A stretch of 64,000 bases of DNA, taken from the NCBI RefSeq assembly GCF_902459705.1, contig NZ_CABPRU010000002.1:372001-436000 (forward strand). The letters run 5' to 3'. This document shows positions 34,816 through 45,681 of the stretch, piece after piece. The notes below the pieces were generated by a model. It saw only the letters and a program-made list of their open reading frames with translations, had not been told where the DNA came from and made no database searches. The first letter of the stretch is position 1; the number at the start of each line of letters is the position of its first letter. The DNA comes from Pandoraea terrigena. Its GTDB lineage: Bacteria > Pseudomonadota > Gammaproteobacteria > Burkholderiales > Burkholderiaceae. Made by a program: the position numbers and the translations under genes.

Positions 34816-37047
34816 TCAATGCAATTGGCGGTAGATCTGCTCCGCGAGCGTCGTGGAAATACCGTCGACACTGGCCAATTCGTCGACGCTGGCCGACGCC
34901 ACCCCTTGCAACCCACCGAACCGCATCAGCAACCGCTGACGACGCTTCGCGCCGATGCCCTCGATTTCCTCGAGCCGTGAGGTCTGACGCGCCTTCGCGC
35001 GCTTGGCCCGCATGCCCGTAATCGCAAAGCGGTGCGCCTCGTCACGAATCTGCGCGATCAGCATCAGCACCGCGCTCTCGCGGCCCAGTTCCAGCGGCGC
35101 GCGTCCATCGGCAAAGATCAGCGTCTCAAGCCCCACTTTGCGACCCTCGCCCTTCGCCACGCCGACCAACCGGCCAATGTCGATCCCCAGTTCGACGAAC
35201 ACCTGGCGCGCCACCTCGACCTGCCCCTTGCCGCCGTCGATCAGCACCAGTTGCGGCAAATTGGCTTCCCCGTCAGACGCGTCGGACGCGGGCGATGTGC
35301 CGCCGGCATCGGCAGACTCGTCGGCTTGCGGCGCCGCCCCGTCGTCCGGCAGCACCCGCGTCTCGGCTTCAGCGCGCGCCACATCGGCCGCCACGGACAA
35401 CGGATCGGCCGCATCGCTCACGTGGGCCGCCGCCTCCATCAAGCGGCCATACCGGCGCGTGAGCACCTGGCGCATCGCCGCATAGTCGTCGCCCGGCGTA
35501 ATGCCGGCGATGTTGTAGCGCCGATATTCGCTCGTCTGCATCTTGTGATGATGGAACACCACGCACGACGCTTGCGTCGCCTCGCCTTGCGTGTGGCTGA
35601 TGTCGAAGCATTCCACCCGCAGCCGCGCCGGATCGTCGATGTCGAGCCCGATGGTTTGCACCAGCTCGCGCGTACGCGCTTGCTGGCTGCCCTGCTCCGT
35701 CAACAGACGCGTGAGCGCAAGCTGCGCGCCCTGAAGCGCCATGTCGAGCCACGCGCGCCGCTGTCCCTGGGGCTGACGCACCATCGCAATGCGCCTCCCC
35801 GCTTGCTCGGACAACGCGGTCAGCAACTCGTCGCTCGGCAACGCATGGCTCACGACCAGCACCGGCGGCACCGACTGCCCCAGGTAGTGCTGCGCGACGA
35901 AGGCCTCGAGCAGACGCGACTCGAGCGATGCCGACGGGGTGTCCGACGGCATGTCGTTGGCGATCTCGTCGGTTCGGATGGTGGCATCGCCCGCGTTGGC
36001 CTCGGACGTTTCCGACGCGAGCACCTCGTTCTGCTCGAATTCGTCGGCAACCCCGCCTTCGACACCGCGCTCCACGTGCGCCGGGAAATACGCCTTGTCT
36101 CCAAGGTGGCGTCCGCCACGCACCATCGCGAGATTCACACACGCACGGCCGCCCGCGTACACGACGGCGAGAATATCCGCGTCGACGTCCCCGGCGGTCT
36201 CGACCGACTGCTGCTGGAGCACGCCCGAGAGCGCCTGCATCTGATTGCGCACCACAGCGGCCTGCTCGAACTGAAGCGCCTCGGCGTACGCCACCATCTT
36301 CGCTTCGAGCGCGCCCAGCACCTCTTTCTGGCGTCCCGAGAGAAACGCCGCCGCGTTATTCACGTCGCGCGCATAGTCTTCGTCCTGAATGGCGCCGACG
36401 CAAGGCGCGCTGCACCGCTCGATCTGGTGCAACAGGCACGGACGCGTGCGATTCGTGAAAACCGAGTCCTCGCAGGTGCGCAACTGAAACACCTTCTGCA
36501 GGATCTGAATGCTCTCGCGCACGGCCCACGCGCTGGGGAACGGTCCGAAGTATTGTCCACGACGATCCACCGATCCCCGGTAATACGCCATGCGCGGATA
36601 TTTATGTTGCGTGAGCTTGAGAAACGGATACGACTTGTCGTCGCGAAACAGGATGTTGTAACGCGGATGCAACGCCTTGATCAGATTGTTCTCAAGCAGC
36701 AGCGCCTCGGTTTCCGAGCGCGTGACCGTCGTTTCCAGCTTGGCGATGCGCGCGACCATCAGCGCGATGCGGGGGGAAAGCTGCGTCTTGTTGAAGTAGC
36801 TCGACACGCGCTTCTTCAGATTGCGTGCCTTGCCGACATACAGCACGCTGCCCGCCGCGTCGTAGTAGCGATAGACGCCGGGCAGGTTCGGCAACTGGGC
36901 AAGCACCTTGCGGGCGTCGAACGCGGCGCTGTCGGGCGGCGTCTGCGCCGCGGGCTGAGCGGCATCCCCCGCCGTGGCGGATTTGGCTTTGCGGGATTTG
37001 CGCGGCGGCGTGACGTCGTGGGCGTCTTCGGTCATGAACTCTGGCAT
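34816..37047 (-). CDS. uvrC: Excinuclease ABC subunit C
   Basis: 743 residues from ATG 37047 (ATG 37035 is equally possible). Makes the 3' and 5' incisions of nucleotide excision repair with UvrAB. Domains: GIY-YIG nuclease at about 50-130 ([20 protein letters not shown]), Cys-rich linker ([20 protein letters not shown]), UVR coiled coil ([20 protein letters not shown]), RNase H-like nuclease ([19 protein letters not shown]) and a C-terminal helix-hairpin-helix pair ending in IYRQLH. Longer than the usual 610 residues because of Ala/Asp/Glu-rich insertions at about 350-400 and 570-610 and a Lys/Ala-rich N-terminus. Confidence 0.96.
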   Translation of the reverse strand: MPEFMTEDAHDVTPPRKSRKAKSATAGDAAQPAAQTPPDSAAFDARKVLAQLPNLPGVYRYYDAAGSVLYVGKARNLKKRVSSYFNKTQLSPRIALMVARIAKLETTVTRSETEALLLENNLIKALHPRYNILFRDDKSYPFLKLTQHKYPRMAYYRGSVDRRGQYFGPFPSAWAVRESIQILQKVFQLRTCEDSVFTNRTRPCLLHQIERCSAPCVGAIQDEDYARDVNNAAAFLSGRQKEVLGALEAKMVAYAEALQFEQAAVVRNQMQALSGVLQQQSVETAGDVDADILAVVYAGGRACVNLAMVRGGRHLGDKAYFPAHVERGVEGGVADEFEQNEVLASETSEANAGDATIRTDEIANDMPSDTPSASLESRLLEAFVAQHYLGQSVPPVLVVSHALPSDELLTALSEQAGRRIAMVRQPQGQRRAWLDMALQGAQLALTRLLTEQGSQQARTRELVQTIGLDIDDPARLRVECFDISHTQGEATQASCVVFHHHKMQTSEYRRYNIAGITPGDDYAAMRQVLTRRYGRLMEAAAHVSDAADPLSVAADVARAEAETRVLPDDGAAPQADESADAGGTSPASDASDGEANLPQLVLIDGGKGQVEVARQVFVELGIDIGRLVGVAKGEGRKVGLETLIFADGRAPLELGRESAVLMLIAQIRDEAHRFAITGMRAKRAKARQTSRLEEIEGIGAKRRQRLLMRFGGLQGVASASVDELASVDGISTTLAEQIYRQLH

Positions 37048-37179
37048 CGGAGCGTCCCGGCGGCGAAGCCGTGCGGTCGCGACCGCACGCGCACCGTGCG
37101 CGCAGGCGTCGTCATACATCGCGGGCACTCGCAGGGACTAGAATCCGAAGTTTAGACCAATCCGCGTCGCCGCTTCTCA

Positions 37180-38421
37180 ATGTCCCTGCCCACTTCCGTC
37201 TCTCCGGCCGCAAGCGCCCTGCCCCTGGTGCCACGCTGCGATCTGTTCTGCACCGTCGTCGACAATTTCGGCGACATCGGCGTGTGCTGGCGGCTCGCGC
37301 GACAACTCGTGCGCGAACACGGCTGGTCGGTACGGCTTTGGGTCGACGATCTCGCGAGCTTTCGTCACCTGCGTCCCGACATCGACCCCTCGCTGGCCCG
37401 GCAACGCTGCGATGGCGTGGACGTGCGCCGCTGGGATGCCAACTTCGGCCCGATCACCGACGACAATGCACCGGGCGATATCGTCATCGAAGCGTTCGCC
37501 TGCCAGATTCCCGACGCCTGCATTCAAGCGATGCATGCGCGCAAAAAGGCGGGAAACGCACCGGTCTGGATCAACCTCGAGTACCTGAGCGCCGAAGATT
37601 GGGTCGAGGGATGTCATCTGCAAAAGTCGATACACCCGCAACTGGGGCTCGTCAAAACGTTCTTCTTCCCGGGCTTCACGGCACGCACTGGCGGGCTTGT
37701 GCGAGAACGGGAGCTGTTCTCACGGCGAGACGCCTTCCTTGCGTCCCCCGAGCTTCGCGACGCCTGGTGGCAGCGCACGCTCGGGCTGCCGGCGGCACCG
37801 AAGGACGCGTTGGTCGTATCGCTCTTCGCGTATGAAAATGCCGCGCTGCCCGCGTTGCTGGCACAGTGGGCCGCCAGCGACACGCCCATCGTCTGCCTGG
37901 TTCCACAGGGTCGGATCGCCCCGCTGGTCGGCGCGTGGTTTGGCCGCGAGGCGCTTGCGCCGCGCGAATGCACGACACAAGGAGCGCTGACGGTGTACGG
38001 GCTGCCGTTCGTTCCGCAATCCGAGTTCGACGCGCTGCTGTGGGCAGGCGATCTCAATTTCGTACGTGGGGAAGATTCGTTCGTGCGCGCACAATGGGCG
38101 GCGAAGCCGCTCGTCTGGCACATCTACCCGCAAGACGACAACGCCCACCATGTGAAGCTCGACGCGTTTCTCGACCGATACCTGCACGATCTGCCCGCTG
38201 AAGCGCCGGATGCCATGCCCCTGGGGCGCGACGCACGCGAGGCGCTGCGCACCTTCTCGCATCTCTGGAACGGTTACGCCAGCACCCCGCCCGACTGGCC
38301 GGCGCTGGCCACCGCGCTGCCCGAGCTGAATCGTCACGCCCGTGCGTGGGCACACACACAGGGGGCCCGCCCGGACCTCGCGCGACAGTTGGCAAGCTTC
38401 ACCGAAAATCAGGTAAAATAG
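37180..38421 (+). CDS. earP: EF-P arginine rhamnosyltransferase EarP
   Basis: 413 residues. Transfers rhamnose from dTDP-beta-L-rhamnose to Arg32 of elongation factor P. GT-B inverting glycosyltransferase (GT104): N-terminal half with FCTVVDNFGDIGVCWRLARQ, where the Asp pair is catalytic, and C-terminal nucleotide-sugar half with LPFVPQSEFDALLWAGDLNF and VRGEDSFVRAQWAAKPLVWH, IYPQDDNAHHVKLDAF. Next gene is efp, whose position-32 arginine is present, as expected for EarP-bearing species. Confidence 0.95.
   Translation: MSLPTSVSPAASALPLVPRCDLFCTVVDNFGDIGVCWRLARQLVREHGWSVRLWVDDLASFRHLRPDIDPSLARQRCDGVDVRRWDANFGPITDDNAPGDIVIEAFACQIPDACIQAMHARKKAGNAPVWINLEYLSAEDWVEGCHLQKSIHPQLGLVKTFFFPGFTARTGGLVRERELFSRRDAFLASPELRDAWWQRTLGLPAAPKDALVVSLFAYENAALPALLAQWAASDTPIVCLVPQGRIAPLVGAWFGREALAPRECTTQGALTVYGLPFVPQSEFDALLWAGDLNFVRGEDSFVRAQWAAKPLVWHIYPQDDNAHHVKLDAFLDRYLHDLPAEAPDAMPLGRDAREALRTFSHLWNGYASTPPDWPALATALPELNRHARAWAHTQGARPDLARQLASFTENQVK
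38389..38419 (+). promoter_or_regulatory. Candidate efp promoter within the end of earP
   Basis: TTGGCA (38389-38394) and TAAAAT (38414-38419), spacer 19 bases, overlap the last codons of earP. About 140 bases precede the efp start, so efp probably has its own promoter in addition to read-through. Confidence 0.4.
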
Positions 38422-38561
38422 CTGGTTTTTCAACGCTTTGCTGCTGAACCTGCTGCACCGGACCGTTTCCAGGCGGGCGCGGGAATCAAGCGGCGAATGG
38501 GGCGTATGGAAGCGCTCAACAAGCGGCAAATCGCTTATTTCGTCACAGGATCTCGTTTTTT

Positions 38562-39119
38562 ATGAAAACCGCTCAAGAACTCCGCGTCGGTAACGTCGTC
38601 ATGATCGACGGTGAGCCCAATGTCGTGCTGAAGACCGAATACGTCAAGTCGGGCCGTAACTCCAGCGTCGTCAAGATGAAGTACAAGAAGCTGATGGGCG
38701 AAGGCCGCGGCGAATTCGCGTACAAGGCCGACGACAAGTTCGACGTCGTTGTGCTCGACAAGAAGGAAGTGACCTACTCGTACTTCGCCGACCCGATGTA
38801 CGTGTTCATGGACGCCGACTACAACCAGTACGAAGTCGAAGCCGAAAACATGGGCGACGCGATCAAGTACCTGGAAGACGGCATGAAGTGCGAAGTCGTT
38901 TTCTACAATGAAAAGGCCATCTCGGTCGACCTGCCGACCTCGCTCGTGCGCGTTGTGGAATACACCGAACCGGCCGTCAAGGGCGATACGTCGTCGGGCC
39001 GCGTGCTGAAGAACGCCAAGATCAACGATCTGCTGGAAATCCAGGTGCCGCTGTTCGTCAGCACCGGCGACAAGATCGAAATCGATACGCGTACCGACGA
39101 GTACCGCAGCCGCGTCTAA
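38562..39119 (+). CDS. efp: Translation elongation factor P
   Basis: 185 residues, standard length. Relieves ribosome stalling at polyproline. Three beta-barrel domains: KOW-like N-terminal domain with loop [19 protein letters not shown], in which R32 is the modification site for EarP, then the OB domain from about 65, and the C-terminal domain ending in the conserved [17 protein letters not shown]. Codon use is clearly biased to highly expressed codons (CTG, GTC, AAG), and a terminator follows. Confidence 0.98.
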   Translation: MKTAQELRVGNVVMIDGEPNVVLKTEYVKSGRNSSVVKMKYKKLMGEGRGEFAYKADDKFDVVVLDKKEVTYSYFADPMYVFMDADYNQYEVEAENMGDAIKYLEDGMKCEVVFYNEKAISVDLPTSLVRVVEYTEPAVKGDTSSGRVLKNAKINDLLEIQVPLFVSTGDKIEIDTRTDEYRSRV

Positions 39120-39187
39120 GCGATTGCGACGCCGCCTGCGCCGTCTGCGGACGACGCGGCGCGACCGTCAGGCCGTCAGGCAACAAG

Positions 39188-39225
39188 AAAGCGCTCTTCC
39201 CGTCAGGGTCGAGCGCTTTTTGTTT
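39188..39225 (+). terminator. Terminator after efp
   Basis: AAAGCGCTC (39188-39196) pairs with GAGCGCTTT (39211-39219), followed by TTGTTTG. It lies 70 bases past the efp stop, between it and convergent nagZ, and may act on both strands. Confidence 0.8.
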
Positions 39226-39258
39226 GGCGGGCGTTCGCTGGGACGCCCGGTGTCTCGC

Positions 39259-40305
39259 TTACGCGCCGAACGATGCGCCGAACGTCTGCGCGATCAGACG
39301 CTTCGCCGCTTGATACTCGGGCTGCGCGAGCATCTTCTCCCAGCCGTGCACCTTGCCACGGCCCTGCAGATGCTTGATGCGACGCTGCGATACGCCGTCA
39401 GGCGCCCACTTCATTTCATGCAGCAATCGGTCCGCTTTTTCCGGGCTGTTGCAGATGAGCACCATGTCGCAGCCGGCCGCCATCGCGGCATGGGCCGCCG
39501 TCACGACATCGCCCGCCGCGCTCGCGCCCTGCATCGACAGGTCGTCGCTGAAAATCACGCCGTCGAACGCATACTTGCCGCGCAGGATTTCCTTGAGCCA
39601 CTTGGCAGAGAACCCCGCCGGGTTCGGATCGACCTGGGGGTAGATCACGTGCGCCGGCATGACCGCCGCCAGTGACATACCCAGCCAGTCATACGGTTGT
39701 GCATCGACGCTGAGGATCTCGTCCAGCGAGCGCTCGTCGACCGGAATCTCGTGGTGCGAGTCCGCCGCGACGAAACCATGCCCCGGGAAGTGCTTGCCGC
39801 AGTTCGCCATCCCGGCGAGGAGCAGGCCGTGATTCAGGCTCTTGGCCAGCATGGCCACCACGCGCGGATCGGCGTCGAACGCGCGATCACCGATCACCGC
39901 GGACGTCCCATAGTCCAGATCCAGCACGGGCGTGAAGCTCAGATCGATATCGCACGCGCGCAGTTCGGCCGCCAGCACATAGCCCACGGCCGTCGCCACG
40001 CGCGTGGCCTGGAACACGTCGTCGTGCCAGAGCTTGCCCAGCTTGCCCATCGCCGGCAGATGCGTGAAGCCATCGGTACGAAAGCGCTGCACACGCCCGC
40101 CTTCATGATCGACCGCGATCACGACGTCATCTCGCACGTCGCGAATCTGCGTCGTGAGCGCACACAACTGCGCGCGATCGTCAAAGTTGCGGGCGAACAG
40201 AATGACACCCCCGGTCAGCGGATGGTCGATGCGACGGATGTCGTCCTCGCTGAGCGTCAGTCCGACGACGTCCAGCATCACCGGGCCCGGTCTGCGCTTC
40301 GTCAT
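39259..40305 (-). CDS. nagZ: Beta-N-acetylhexosaminidase NagZ
   Basis: 348 residues. Cytoplasmic glycoside hydrolase family 3 enzyme that removes N-acetylglucosamine from 1,6-anhydro-muropeptides in cell-wall recycling and, in many Gram-negatives, feeds the AmpR inducer signal for beta-lactamase. Motifs: [14 protein letters not shown], the [18 protein letters not shown] loop with the His-Asp dyad, and the nucleophile in FSDDLSM. The start overlaps the acpS stop by 4 bases (ATGA). Last gene of the long minus-strand run that starts at recO. Confidence 0.96.
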   Translation of the reverse strand: MTKRRPGPVMLDVVGLTLSEDDIRRIDHPLTGGVILFARNFDDRAQLCALTTQIRDVRDDVVIAVDHEGGRVQRFRTDGFTHLPAMGKLGKLWHDDVFQATRVATAVGYVLAAELRACDIDLSFTPVLDLDYGTSAVIGDRAFDADPRVVAMLAKSLNHGLLLAGMANCGKHFPGHGFVAADSHHEIPVDERSLDEILSVDAQPYDWLGMSLAAVMPAHVIYPQVDPNPAGFSAKWLKEILRGKYAFDGVIFSDDLSMQGASAAGDVVTAAHAAMAAGCDMVLICNSPEKADRLLHEMKWAPDGVSQRRIKHLQGRGKVHGWEKMLAQPEYQAAKRLIAQTFGASFGA

Positions 40306-40820
40306 TGCGTTTTCTCCGATGCAATATTGCGAATGTTGCCTACATTACGTGACGCAATCGCGAAGGCGACTGCGTACTCTTTCTCGTCCGTGATCGAAAT
40401 CTCGATCGACAGTTGCCGCTCGGCCAGCCACTGCACCAACTCGCCCGAGGCCACCACGACCGGCTTGCCGGACGGCGCATTGAGCGTTTGCACGGCGCGC
40501 CACGTCATCGGCCAGCGCATACCCAGCCCGATGGCCTTCGACACGGCCTCCTTCGCGGCGAAGCGCGTGCACAGATACGCGAGCCCGCGCACCTCGGATC
40601 GGCTCTGACGCGCGTGATAGACCTTGAGTTCCTCGGGCCCCAGCACACGCTCGGCGAAGCGCCCATGGGTGCGCGTCATGACACCAACGACGCGGCTGAT
40701 CTGGAGGATGTCCGTGCCCACGCCGTAAATCACCGTGGCCGCTGACTCGCAGGCGACGGCATGCCCGCCTGGCGGCGGCACGTCGGGGGACGAGGGCGAC
40801 GGCATCGTCGGTTCGCTCAT
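40302..40820 (-). CDS. acpS: Holo-[acyl-carrier-protein] synthase
   Basis: 172 residues from ATG 40820. Attaches 4'-phosphopantetheine from CoA to ACP (acpP at 53484). Family motifs [12 protein letters not shown] (with the Asp metal ligand) and [13 protein letters not shown] (with the Glu and Lys) are intact. It is longer than the usual 125-145 because of a Pro/Ser-rich N-terminal extension of about 30 residues, which could mean the true start is a later codon. Overlaps nagZ and follows pdxJ by 37 bases. Confidence 0.94.
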   Translation of the reverse strand: MSEPTMPSPSSPDVPPPGGHAVACESAATVIYGVGTDILQISRVVGVMTRTHGRFAERVLGPEELKVYHARQSRSEVRGLAYLCTRFAAKEAVSKAIGLGMRWPMTWRAVQTLNAPSGKPVVVASGELVQWLAERQLSIEISITDEKEYAVAFAIASRNVGNIRNIASEKTQ

Positions 40821-40857
40821 GGGGTGGCGCCTGAAGATGGGAGGGGCGTGTCGCGAC

Positions 40858-41619
40858 TCAGCCGCGCGTCGCGATGCGGCTCGCAACCATGATGGCCTTC
40901 ATCTCGCGCACGGCGTTCTCCCAGCCCGCAAAGAGGGCGTGGGCCACGATTGCGTGTCCGATGTTCAGCTCGGAAATGCCTTCGATGGCGGCGATCGGCT
41001 GCACGTTTTCGTAATGCAAGCCATGCCCGGCGTTCACGCGCAGCCCCAGCGACAGACCGAGGGCAACGGCACGTTCGATGCGAGCGAACTCGGACTCACG
41101 CGTTGCCTCGTCGTGTGCTTCCGCGTAGCGGCCCGTGTGCAGCTCGACCGCCGGCGCCCCCATGCGCGCCGCAGCGCGGATCGGTGCTTCGTCCGGATCG
41201 ATGAACAGCGACACGCGGCTGCCTGCTTCGCCGAGCTGCTGCGTCGCCGCGGCCACACGGTCGTACAGACCCACGACGTCCAGCCCGCCTTCGGTGGTCA
41301 GTTCCTGGCGACGCTCGGGCACCAGACAGACATCGTGCGGCTTGACGCGGCACGCAATCGCCAGCATCTCGTCCGTCACGGCACACTCGAGGTTCATCCG
41401 CGTGAGCAGCTTGTCGCGCAGATTCGTCACATCGTCGTCGCGAATATGACGGCGGTCTTCACGCAGGTGCAGCGTGATGACATCGGCGCCTGCCGCTTCG
41501 GCCAGCAACGCCGCCTTGATCGGGTCGGGATAGGCCGTGCCGCGCGCGTTGCGCACCGTCGCGACGTGATCGATGTTGACCCCGAGATCGATGGGGTTGC
41601 CGTGGAAGAAGAGGCTCAT
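40858..41619 (-). CDS. pdxJ: Pyridoxine 5'-phosphate synthase
   Basis: 253 residues. Condenses 3-amino-2-oxopropyl phosphate with 1-deoxyxylulose 5-phosphate to form pyridoxine 5'-phosphate. TIM barrel landmarks: [20 protein letters not shown] at the N-terminus with the active His, [25 protein letters not shown], and [15 protein letters not shown] plus [16 protein letters not shown] for phosphate binding. Stop of recO and start of pdxJ overlap (ATGA at 41616-41619). Confidence 0.97.
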   Translation of the reverse strand: MSLFFHGNPIDLGVNIDHVATVRNARGTAYPDPIKAALLAEAAGADVITLHLREDRRHIRDDDVTNLRDKLLTRMNLECAVTDEMLAIACRVKPHDVCLVPERRQELTTEGGLDVVGLYDRVAAATQQLGEAGSRVSLFIDPDEAPIRAAARMGAPAVELHTGRYAEAHDEATRESEFARIERAVALGLSLGLRVNAGHGLHYENVQPIAAIEGISELNIGHAIVAHALFAGWENAVREMKAIMVASRIATRG

Positions 41620-42638
41620 AGTTTTTGCAGATCGAGCAGGATCTGCCGCGTGTTGAGCGGAACACCGCCCAAGTGGTGGTTGAGAAGGAAGCGCATGAGC
41701 AGCTTGCTTTGCTGCACGGTCTGCGCCCGGGAATAATCGTCTTGCTCCATGTCGAGCAACGTCTGCCCGCTGATGACCGGCCAGTCCGACGGCTCCTCCC
41801 CTCCCGCCGGACGCACGCCCCGGTCGGGATGAAACACGTAGCGGCGCTCGGGCGCAACCTTGCCGCGCGTCTGCGTGCAGCGGTCGAACGCCACGGCGTA
41901 ACCGGTCTCGCGCAGCAGCACGCGCTCGAACGTGCGCAGGATGATGCCCGCTGGCTCGCCATGCGCGAGGTGATGCAGCGTGGTCAGATAGTGTTGGAAT
42001 AGTTTGTCGTGCGGATCGTCACGCGCGCAGAACTTCACCAGCAATTCGTTCAGGTAGAAACCGGAGAGCAGCGCGTCACCTTCGAGCGGGCGCAGTCCGC
42101 CGACCCACTCGGCCTTGGTCAGCGTGCGCAGTTCCCCCTTGCCAAGCCAGGCGAGGGAGAGCGGCTGGAACGTCTGGAGCACGCCGCGCAGCGCCGAATG
42201 CGGACGCTTGGCCCCCTTCGCCACAAGCGCAACGCGTCCGTGGTCACGGGTGAGCACGTCGATGATCAGGCTGGTTTCGCGGTAGGGATAGCTGTGCAGC
42301 ACAAAGCCGGGCTGCTCGGTCACCCGGCTTTGCTCGCGCTCGGCGGCCCGGGCAGGCGATGGCGCGCGGCGCGTGCGTTTGGATTCGCGCTTGACGGTAT
42401 CGGCGGAGGCGTCGGCGGGCGGGAACGCTTCCGACGCCTCGTCGTCCACGCCCCGCGCGCGAGCACCGCGTGCCTGACGCGCCGGCCGGCCCCCCACCGC
42501 CCCGACGCGCGGGGTATGTGGGGTGGACGAGGCTGCCGAAGGGGGCGAGGCGAGCGAGGTCAGCGGCGCAGCGGCAGCCGATGCGGCGCCTGACGCCGCA
42601 ATGTCGTCACGTAAGGTGTCGAATTCACTCGTAGCCAT
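41616..42638 (-). CDS. recO: DNA repair protein RecO with long N-terminal extension
   Basis: 340 residues from ATG 42638, which lies inside the last 14 bases of era. The RecO core starts near residue 110: [20 protein letters not shown], the OB fold with [20 protein letters not shown], then a helical domain ending in ILLDLQKL. RecO loads RecA on SSB-coated DNA with RecR. The first 105 residues are Ala/Pro/Ser/Arg-rich and likely disordered, so the protein is about 100 residues longer than E. coli RecO. The Cys zinc cluster of some RecO proteins is not evident. Confidence 0.93.
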   Translation of the reverse strand: MATSEFDTLRDDIAASGAASAAAAPLTSLASPPSAASSTPHTPRVGAVGGRPARQARGARARGVDDEASEAFPPADASADTVKRESKRTRRAPSPARAAEREQSRVTEQPGFVLHSYPYRETSLIIDVLTRDHGRVALVAKGAKRPHSALRGVLQTFQPLSLAWLGKGELRTLTKAEWVGGLRPLEGDALLSGFYLNELLVKFCARDDPHDKLFQHYLTTLHHLAHGEPAGIILRTFERVLLRETGYAVAFDRCTQTRGKVAPERRYVFHPDRGVRPAGGEEPSDWPVISGQTLLDMEQDDYSRAQTVQQSKLLMRFLLNHHLGGVPLNTRQILLDLQKL

Positions 42639-43518
42639 ACGCCCGCAGGCCGGCCTCGTTGTCGGCCCAGCCACCCTTGACCTTGATCCAGACTTCCAGA
42701 TACACGGGCCCGTCGAAGAGCTTCACCATATCGAGACGAGCATCGGTGGAAATCTGCTTGAGCTTCGCCCCCTTGTTGCCGATGATCATCGCCTTGTGGC
42801 TATCGCGATCGACCAGAATCGTCGCAAAGATCCGGCGCAGATTCCCTTCCTGCTCGAACTTGTCGATGATGACCGTGCTCGTGTACGGCAGCTCGTCGCC
42901 CGTCCAGCGAAACACTTTTTCGCGCAGGATTTCGGCCGCCATGAACCGCTCGCTGCGATCGGTCAGATCGTCTTCCCCGTAGATCGGCTCGCCTTCCAGC
43001 AGGTACGGACGCAACACGCCGAGCAAGCGCTTGATGTCATCCATGCGCTTCGCGGACAGCGGCACGATCTCGCGGAAGTCGCGCACCTCGCCCACCTGTC
43101 TCAGGAACGGCAGCATTTCCGCCTTGTCGGCGATGCGATCGAGCTTGTTGACGATGAGCAGCACGGGCGTGTTCTCGGGCAACAACTTGAGCACCTTCTC
43201 GTCGTCCGGGCCGAAGTTGCCCGCTTCGATGACGAACAGCACGACATCGACGCTGGAGAGCGTGGACGTCACCGCGCGATTGAGCGATCGGTTCAGCGCC
43301 GTAGCGTGACGCGTCTGAAAGCCCGGCGTGTCGACGAAGATGTACTGCGCGTCGTCCGTGGTGCAAATGCCGGTAATGCGATGCCGCGTCGTCTGCGCCT
43401 TGCGCGACGTGATGCTGATCTTCTGACCGACGAGGGCGTTGAGCAGCGTCGATTTGCCGACGTTCGGACGCCCGACGATCGCCACGGTCCCGCAGCGAAA
43501 ATCCGTCTTATCGTTCAT
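42625..43518 (-). CDS. era: GTPase Era
   Basis: 297 residues, standard. Essential GTPase binding the 3' end of 16S rRNA during 30S assembly. G domain: [16 protein letters not shown] (G1), the [13 protein letters not shown] switch I, DTPGFQ (G3), NKLD (G4). C-terminal KH domain from about 200 with [20 protein letters not shown] and the [13 protein letters not shown]-binding turn. Downstream of rnc, as in most Proteobacteria, with 57 bases between. Confidence 0.98.
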   Translation of the reverse strand: MNDKTDFRCGTVAIVGRPNVGKSTLLNALVGQKISITSRKAQTTRHRITGICTTDDAQYIFVDTPGFQTRHATALNRSLNRAVTSTLSSVDVVLFVIEAGNFGPDDEKVLKLLPENTPVLLIVNKLDRIADKAEMLPFLRQVGEVRDFREIVPLSAKRMDDIKRLLGVLRPYLLEGEPIYGEDDLTDRSERFMAAEILREKVFRWTGDELPYTSTVIIDKFEQEGNLRRIFATILVDRDSHKAMIIGNKGAKLKQISTDARLDMVKLFDGPVYLEVWIKVKGGWADNEAGLRAYGYE

Positions 43519-43575
43519 GTTTGGAAACTCTCTTGAAAGGGGGCCGGCGCATCGCGCCCTCCCCTTGAATGGGGC

Positions 43576-44472
43576 TCAGGCCGCTGCCGGGGGGTGTTTG
43601 GCGGCGTCAGGCTTATCGGCAGGCTTCTCGGCGGTCTTTTCCGCGGGCGCCACTGGCGTGCGGGCCGCACCGTTACCGGCGGACGCCGTCATGGCCGGCG
43701 CAGCGCTCACCTGCGCGGCAGGCTCGGCCATTTTTGCCTCGGATGCCGCCGCCTTCGCCGCGCGCTTCTTCGCGGCCTTGGGCTTGGCAAGTGCCGGCAT
43801 CTTCAGCACTTCCTCCAGCGCCTTCTTGGCGGCCGCTTGTTCCGCCGCACGTCGGCTCGCGCCCGATCCGCCCGCCTTGATGTCGAGCTTCGGAACCGTG
43901 CACTCCACCTCGAACTGCTGATTGTGCGCGGCGCCATGCGTCGCGATCACCGAGTACTGCGGCAACGCGATCTTGTGGCCTTGCAGATACTCCTGGAGCA
44001 GCGTCTTGGCGTCCTTACCGAGCGTTTTCGGATCGACATGTTCGAGCACGGGCGTGTATAGACGCTCGATCGCGGCATATGCCGCCTCGAACCCGCCGTC
44101 GAGGTACATCGCGCCGAACAGTGCCTCGAGCGTGTCGGCCAGAATCGAAGGGCGGCGGAAACCGCCACTCTTGAGTTCGCCTTCGCCCAGGCGCAGGAAA
44201 TCGGAGACCCCCAGCGTCTGCGCGATTTCGTACAAGGACTGCTGCTTGACGAGATTGGCGCGCACACGCGAGAGGTCGCCTTCGTCGAGCTTGCCGTAGC
44301 GACGAAACAGGATCGCTGCGACCGAACAGTTGAGGATGGAATCGCCGAGAAACTCCAACCGCTCGTTATTGGCGGCACTATGGCTACGGTGCGTCAGTGC
44401 TTGGCAAAGCAATTCCGCATCGTGGAAGCGGTACTGGAGACGTTCTTCCAGTTGATTCAGAGATTGAGGCAT
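43576..44472 (-). CDS. rnc: Ribonuclease III with extended C-terminal tail
   Basis: 298 residues from ATG 44472 (the frame continues upstream without support). Cuts double-stranded RNA in rRNA maturation. Nuclease domain with signature [12 protein letters not shown] and the downstream [12 protein letters not shown]; dsRNA-binding domain at about 155-225 ([41 protein letters not shown]). After it come about 70 residues rich in Ala, Lys and Pro ([20 protein letters not shown]...), which E. coli RNase III lacks. That tail is common in Burkholderiales and probably disordered and basic. Confidence 0.96.
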   Translation of the reverse strand: MPQSLNQLEERLQYRFHDAELLCQALTHRSHSAANNERLEFLGDSILNCSVAAILFRRYGKLDEGDLSRVRANLVKQQSLYEIAQTLGVSDFLRLGEGELKSGGFRRPSILADTLEALFGAMYLDGGFEAAYAAIERLYTPVLEHVDPKTLGKDAKTLLQEYLQGHKIALPQYSVIATHGAAHNQQFEVECTVPKLDIKAGGSGASRRAAEQAAAKKALEEVLKMPALAKPKAAKKRAAKAAASEAKMAEPAAQVSAAPAMTASAGNGAARTPVAPAEKTAEKPADKPDAAKHPPAAA

Positions 44473-44645
44473 GGCGCAAGTATAGCGCGACGCTCCCGCC
44501 CCGGCGCGCGTCGTCGCCAAGAAACGACGGGCTTGACCGCCTTCCGACGGGCTTTTCGGACTCGCGTGAGGGGGTGGGATCGGACATTTCCGAGGCGACG
44601 ACGCATCGATCTTCCGCGCGCCCCCAACCCGCCGCATCATTTAAC

Positions 44646-44700
44646 TCAAATTAAAAAACAATAATGCGAAAACTAGCATTTTATTGCCAATTTTCGCATC
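44646..44700 (-). terminator. AT-rich hairpin between lepB and rnc
   Basis: ATGCGAAAA (44665-44673) is the inverse of TTTTCGCAT (44692-44700). On the minus strand the hairpin is followed by TATTGTTTTTTAATTT, so it could terminate or attenuate transcription from lepA-lepB into rnc. The 75-base patch is strikingly AT-rich compared with its surroundings. Confidence 0.6.
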
Positions 44701-44748
44701 AATTGAATTGTCGCCCAGGAAGATGGCCTCCCTGGTTGACCGGCAGCG

Positions 44749-45663
44749 TTACTGGAAGCGGCCCAGGCGCTTGAGGTTCGAGAAATTCATCCAGATGAAG
44801 AACGCACGGCCCACGATGTTCTGCTCGGGCACGAAGCCCCAGTAGCGGCTGTCCGCGCTGTTGTCGCGGTTGTCGCCCATCATGAAGTAGTGGCCCGCCG
44901 GAACCTTGCAGATCACGCCCTGGCTGTTGTACTGGCAGTTCTGCTTGTCCGGGAAGTCGTCGGCGCCCAGGATGTATGGCGGCACGTTCGGGTCGTTCAG
45001 AATGCGGTGCTTCACGCCGCCCACCGTCTCCTGGAACTGCTTGAAGTAGGCGATGTGCTCCTCGTCGAAGTAGTCCGGCATGGCGGTCTCGGGCACCGGC
45101 TGGCCGTTCACCGTGAGCTTCTTGTTCTCGTAAGCCACCACGTCGCCCGGCACACCGATCACGCGCTTGATGTAGTCCATCGACTCATCTTTCGGGTAAC
45201 GAAACACCACCACGTCACCGCGCTTGGGCTCTCCCAGTGCGACGACCTTCGTATTGAGCACCGGCAAGCGGATGCCGTACTCGAACTTGTTCACGAGGAT
45301 GAAGTCGCCAACGTGCAGCGTCGGAATCATCGAGCCCGACGGGATCTTGAACGGCTCAACCACGAACGAGCGCAGCACGAACACGGCAAGAATCACCGGG
45401 AAGAAGCTCGCGGAATACTCGAGCCACCACGGCTGGCGCAGCTTGTCGTCGCGCACTTTGGCACGTGCGCTTGCGAGCGCGCTGCCTTCCTGCGTGCCGG
45501 AGCCCTGAACGCCGGCCCCCTGCATGGCAAGCTGCTGTTGATCGAATTGCGCCAGGGCGTCCTGTGCTGCCCGGCGGCGCGCCGGTTGAAACACCAACTT
45601 GTCGGCCACCCAGGCCACCCCGGTCACCAGCACCAGGATCAAAAGAATCAGGGCGAAATTCAT
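44749..45663 (-). CDS. lepB: Signal peptidase I
   Basis: 304 residues. Cleaves Sec and Tat signal peptides at the outer face of the inner membrane. First helix FALILLILVLVTGVAWVADK, cytoplasmic loop, second helix FFPVILAVFVLRSFVVEPF, then periplasmic catalytic domain with the serine in PSGSMIPTL, the lysine in MDYIKRVIGVPGD and box E GDNRDNSADSRYWG. Lies between lepA and rnc, 18 bases after lepA stop codon region, the standard lep operon. Confidence 0.97.
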   Translation of the reverse strand: MNFALILLILVLVTGVAWVADKLVFQPARRRAAQDALAQFDQQQLAMQGAGVQGSGTQEGSALASARAKVRDDKLRQPWWLEYSASFFPVILAVFVLRSFVVEPFKIPSGSMIPTLHVGDFILVNKFEYGIRLPVLNTKVVALGEPKRGDVVVFRYPKDESMDYIKRVIGVPGDVVAYENKKLTVNGQPVPETAMPDYFDEEHIAYFKQFQETVGGVKHRILNDPNVPPYILGADDFPDKQNCQYNSQGVICKVPAGHYFMMGDNRDNSADSRYWGFVPEQNIVGRAFFIWMNFSNLKRLGRFQ

Positions 45664-45681
45664 GCGGGACCTGTCGCTACG

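Noticed and set aside
35032-37155. A 707-codon open frame antisense to uvrC
   Set aside because: Arg/His-rich with no family features, while uvrC motifs are complete on the other strand.
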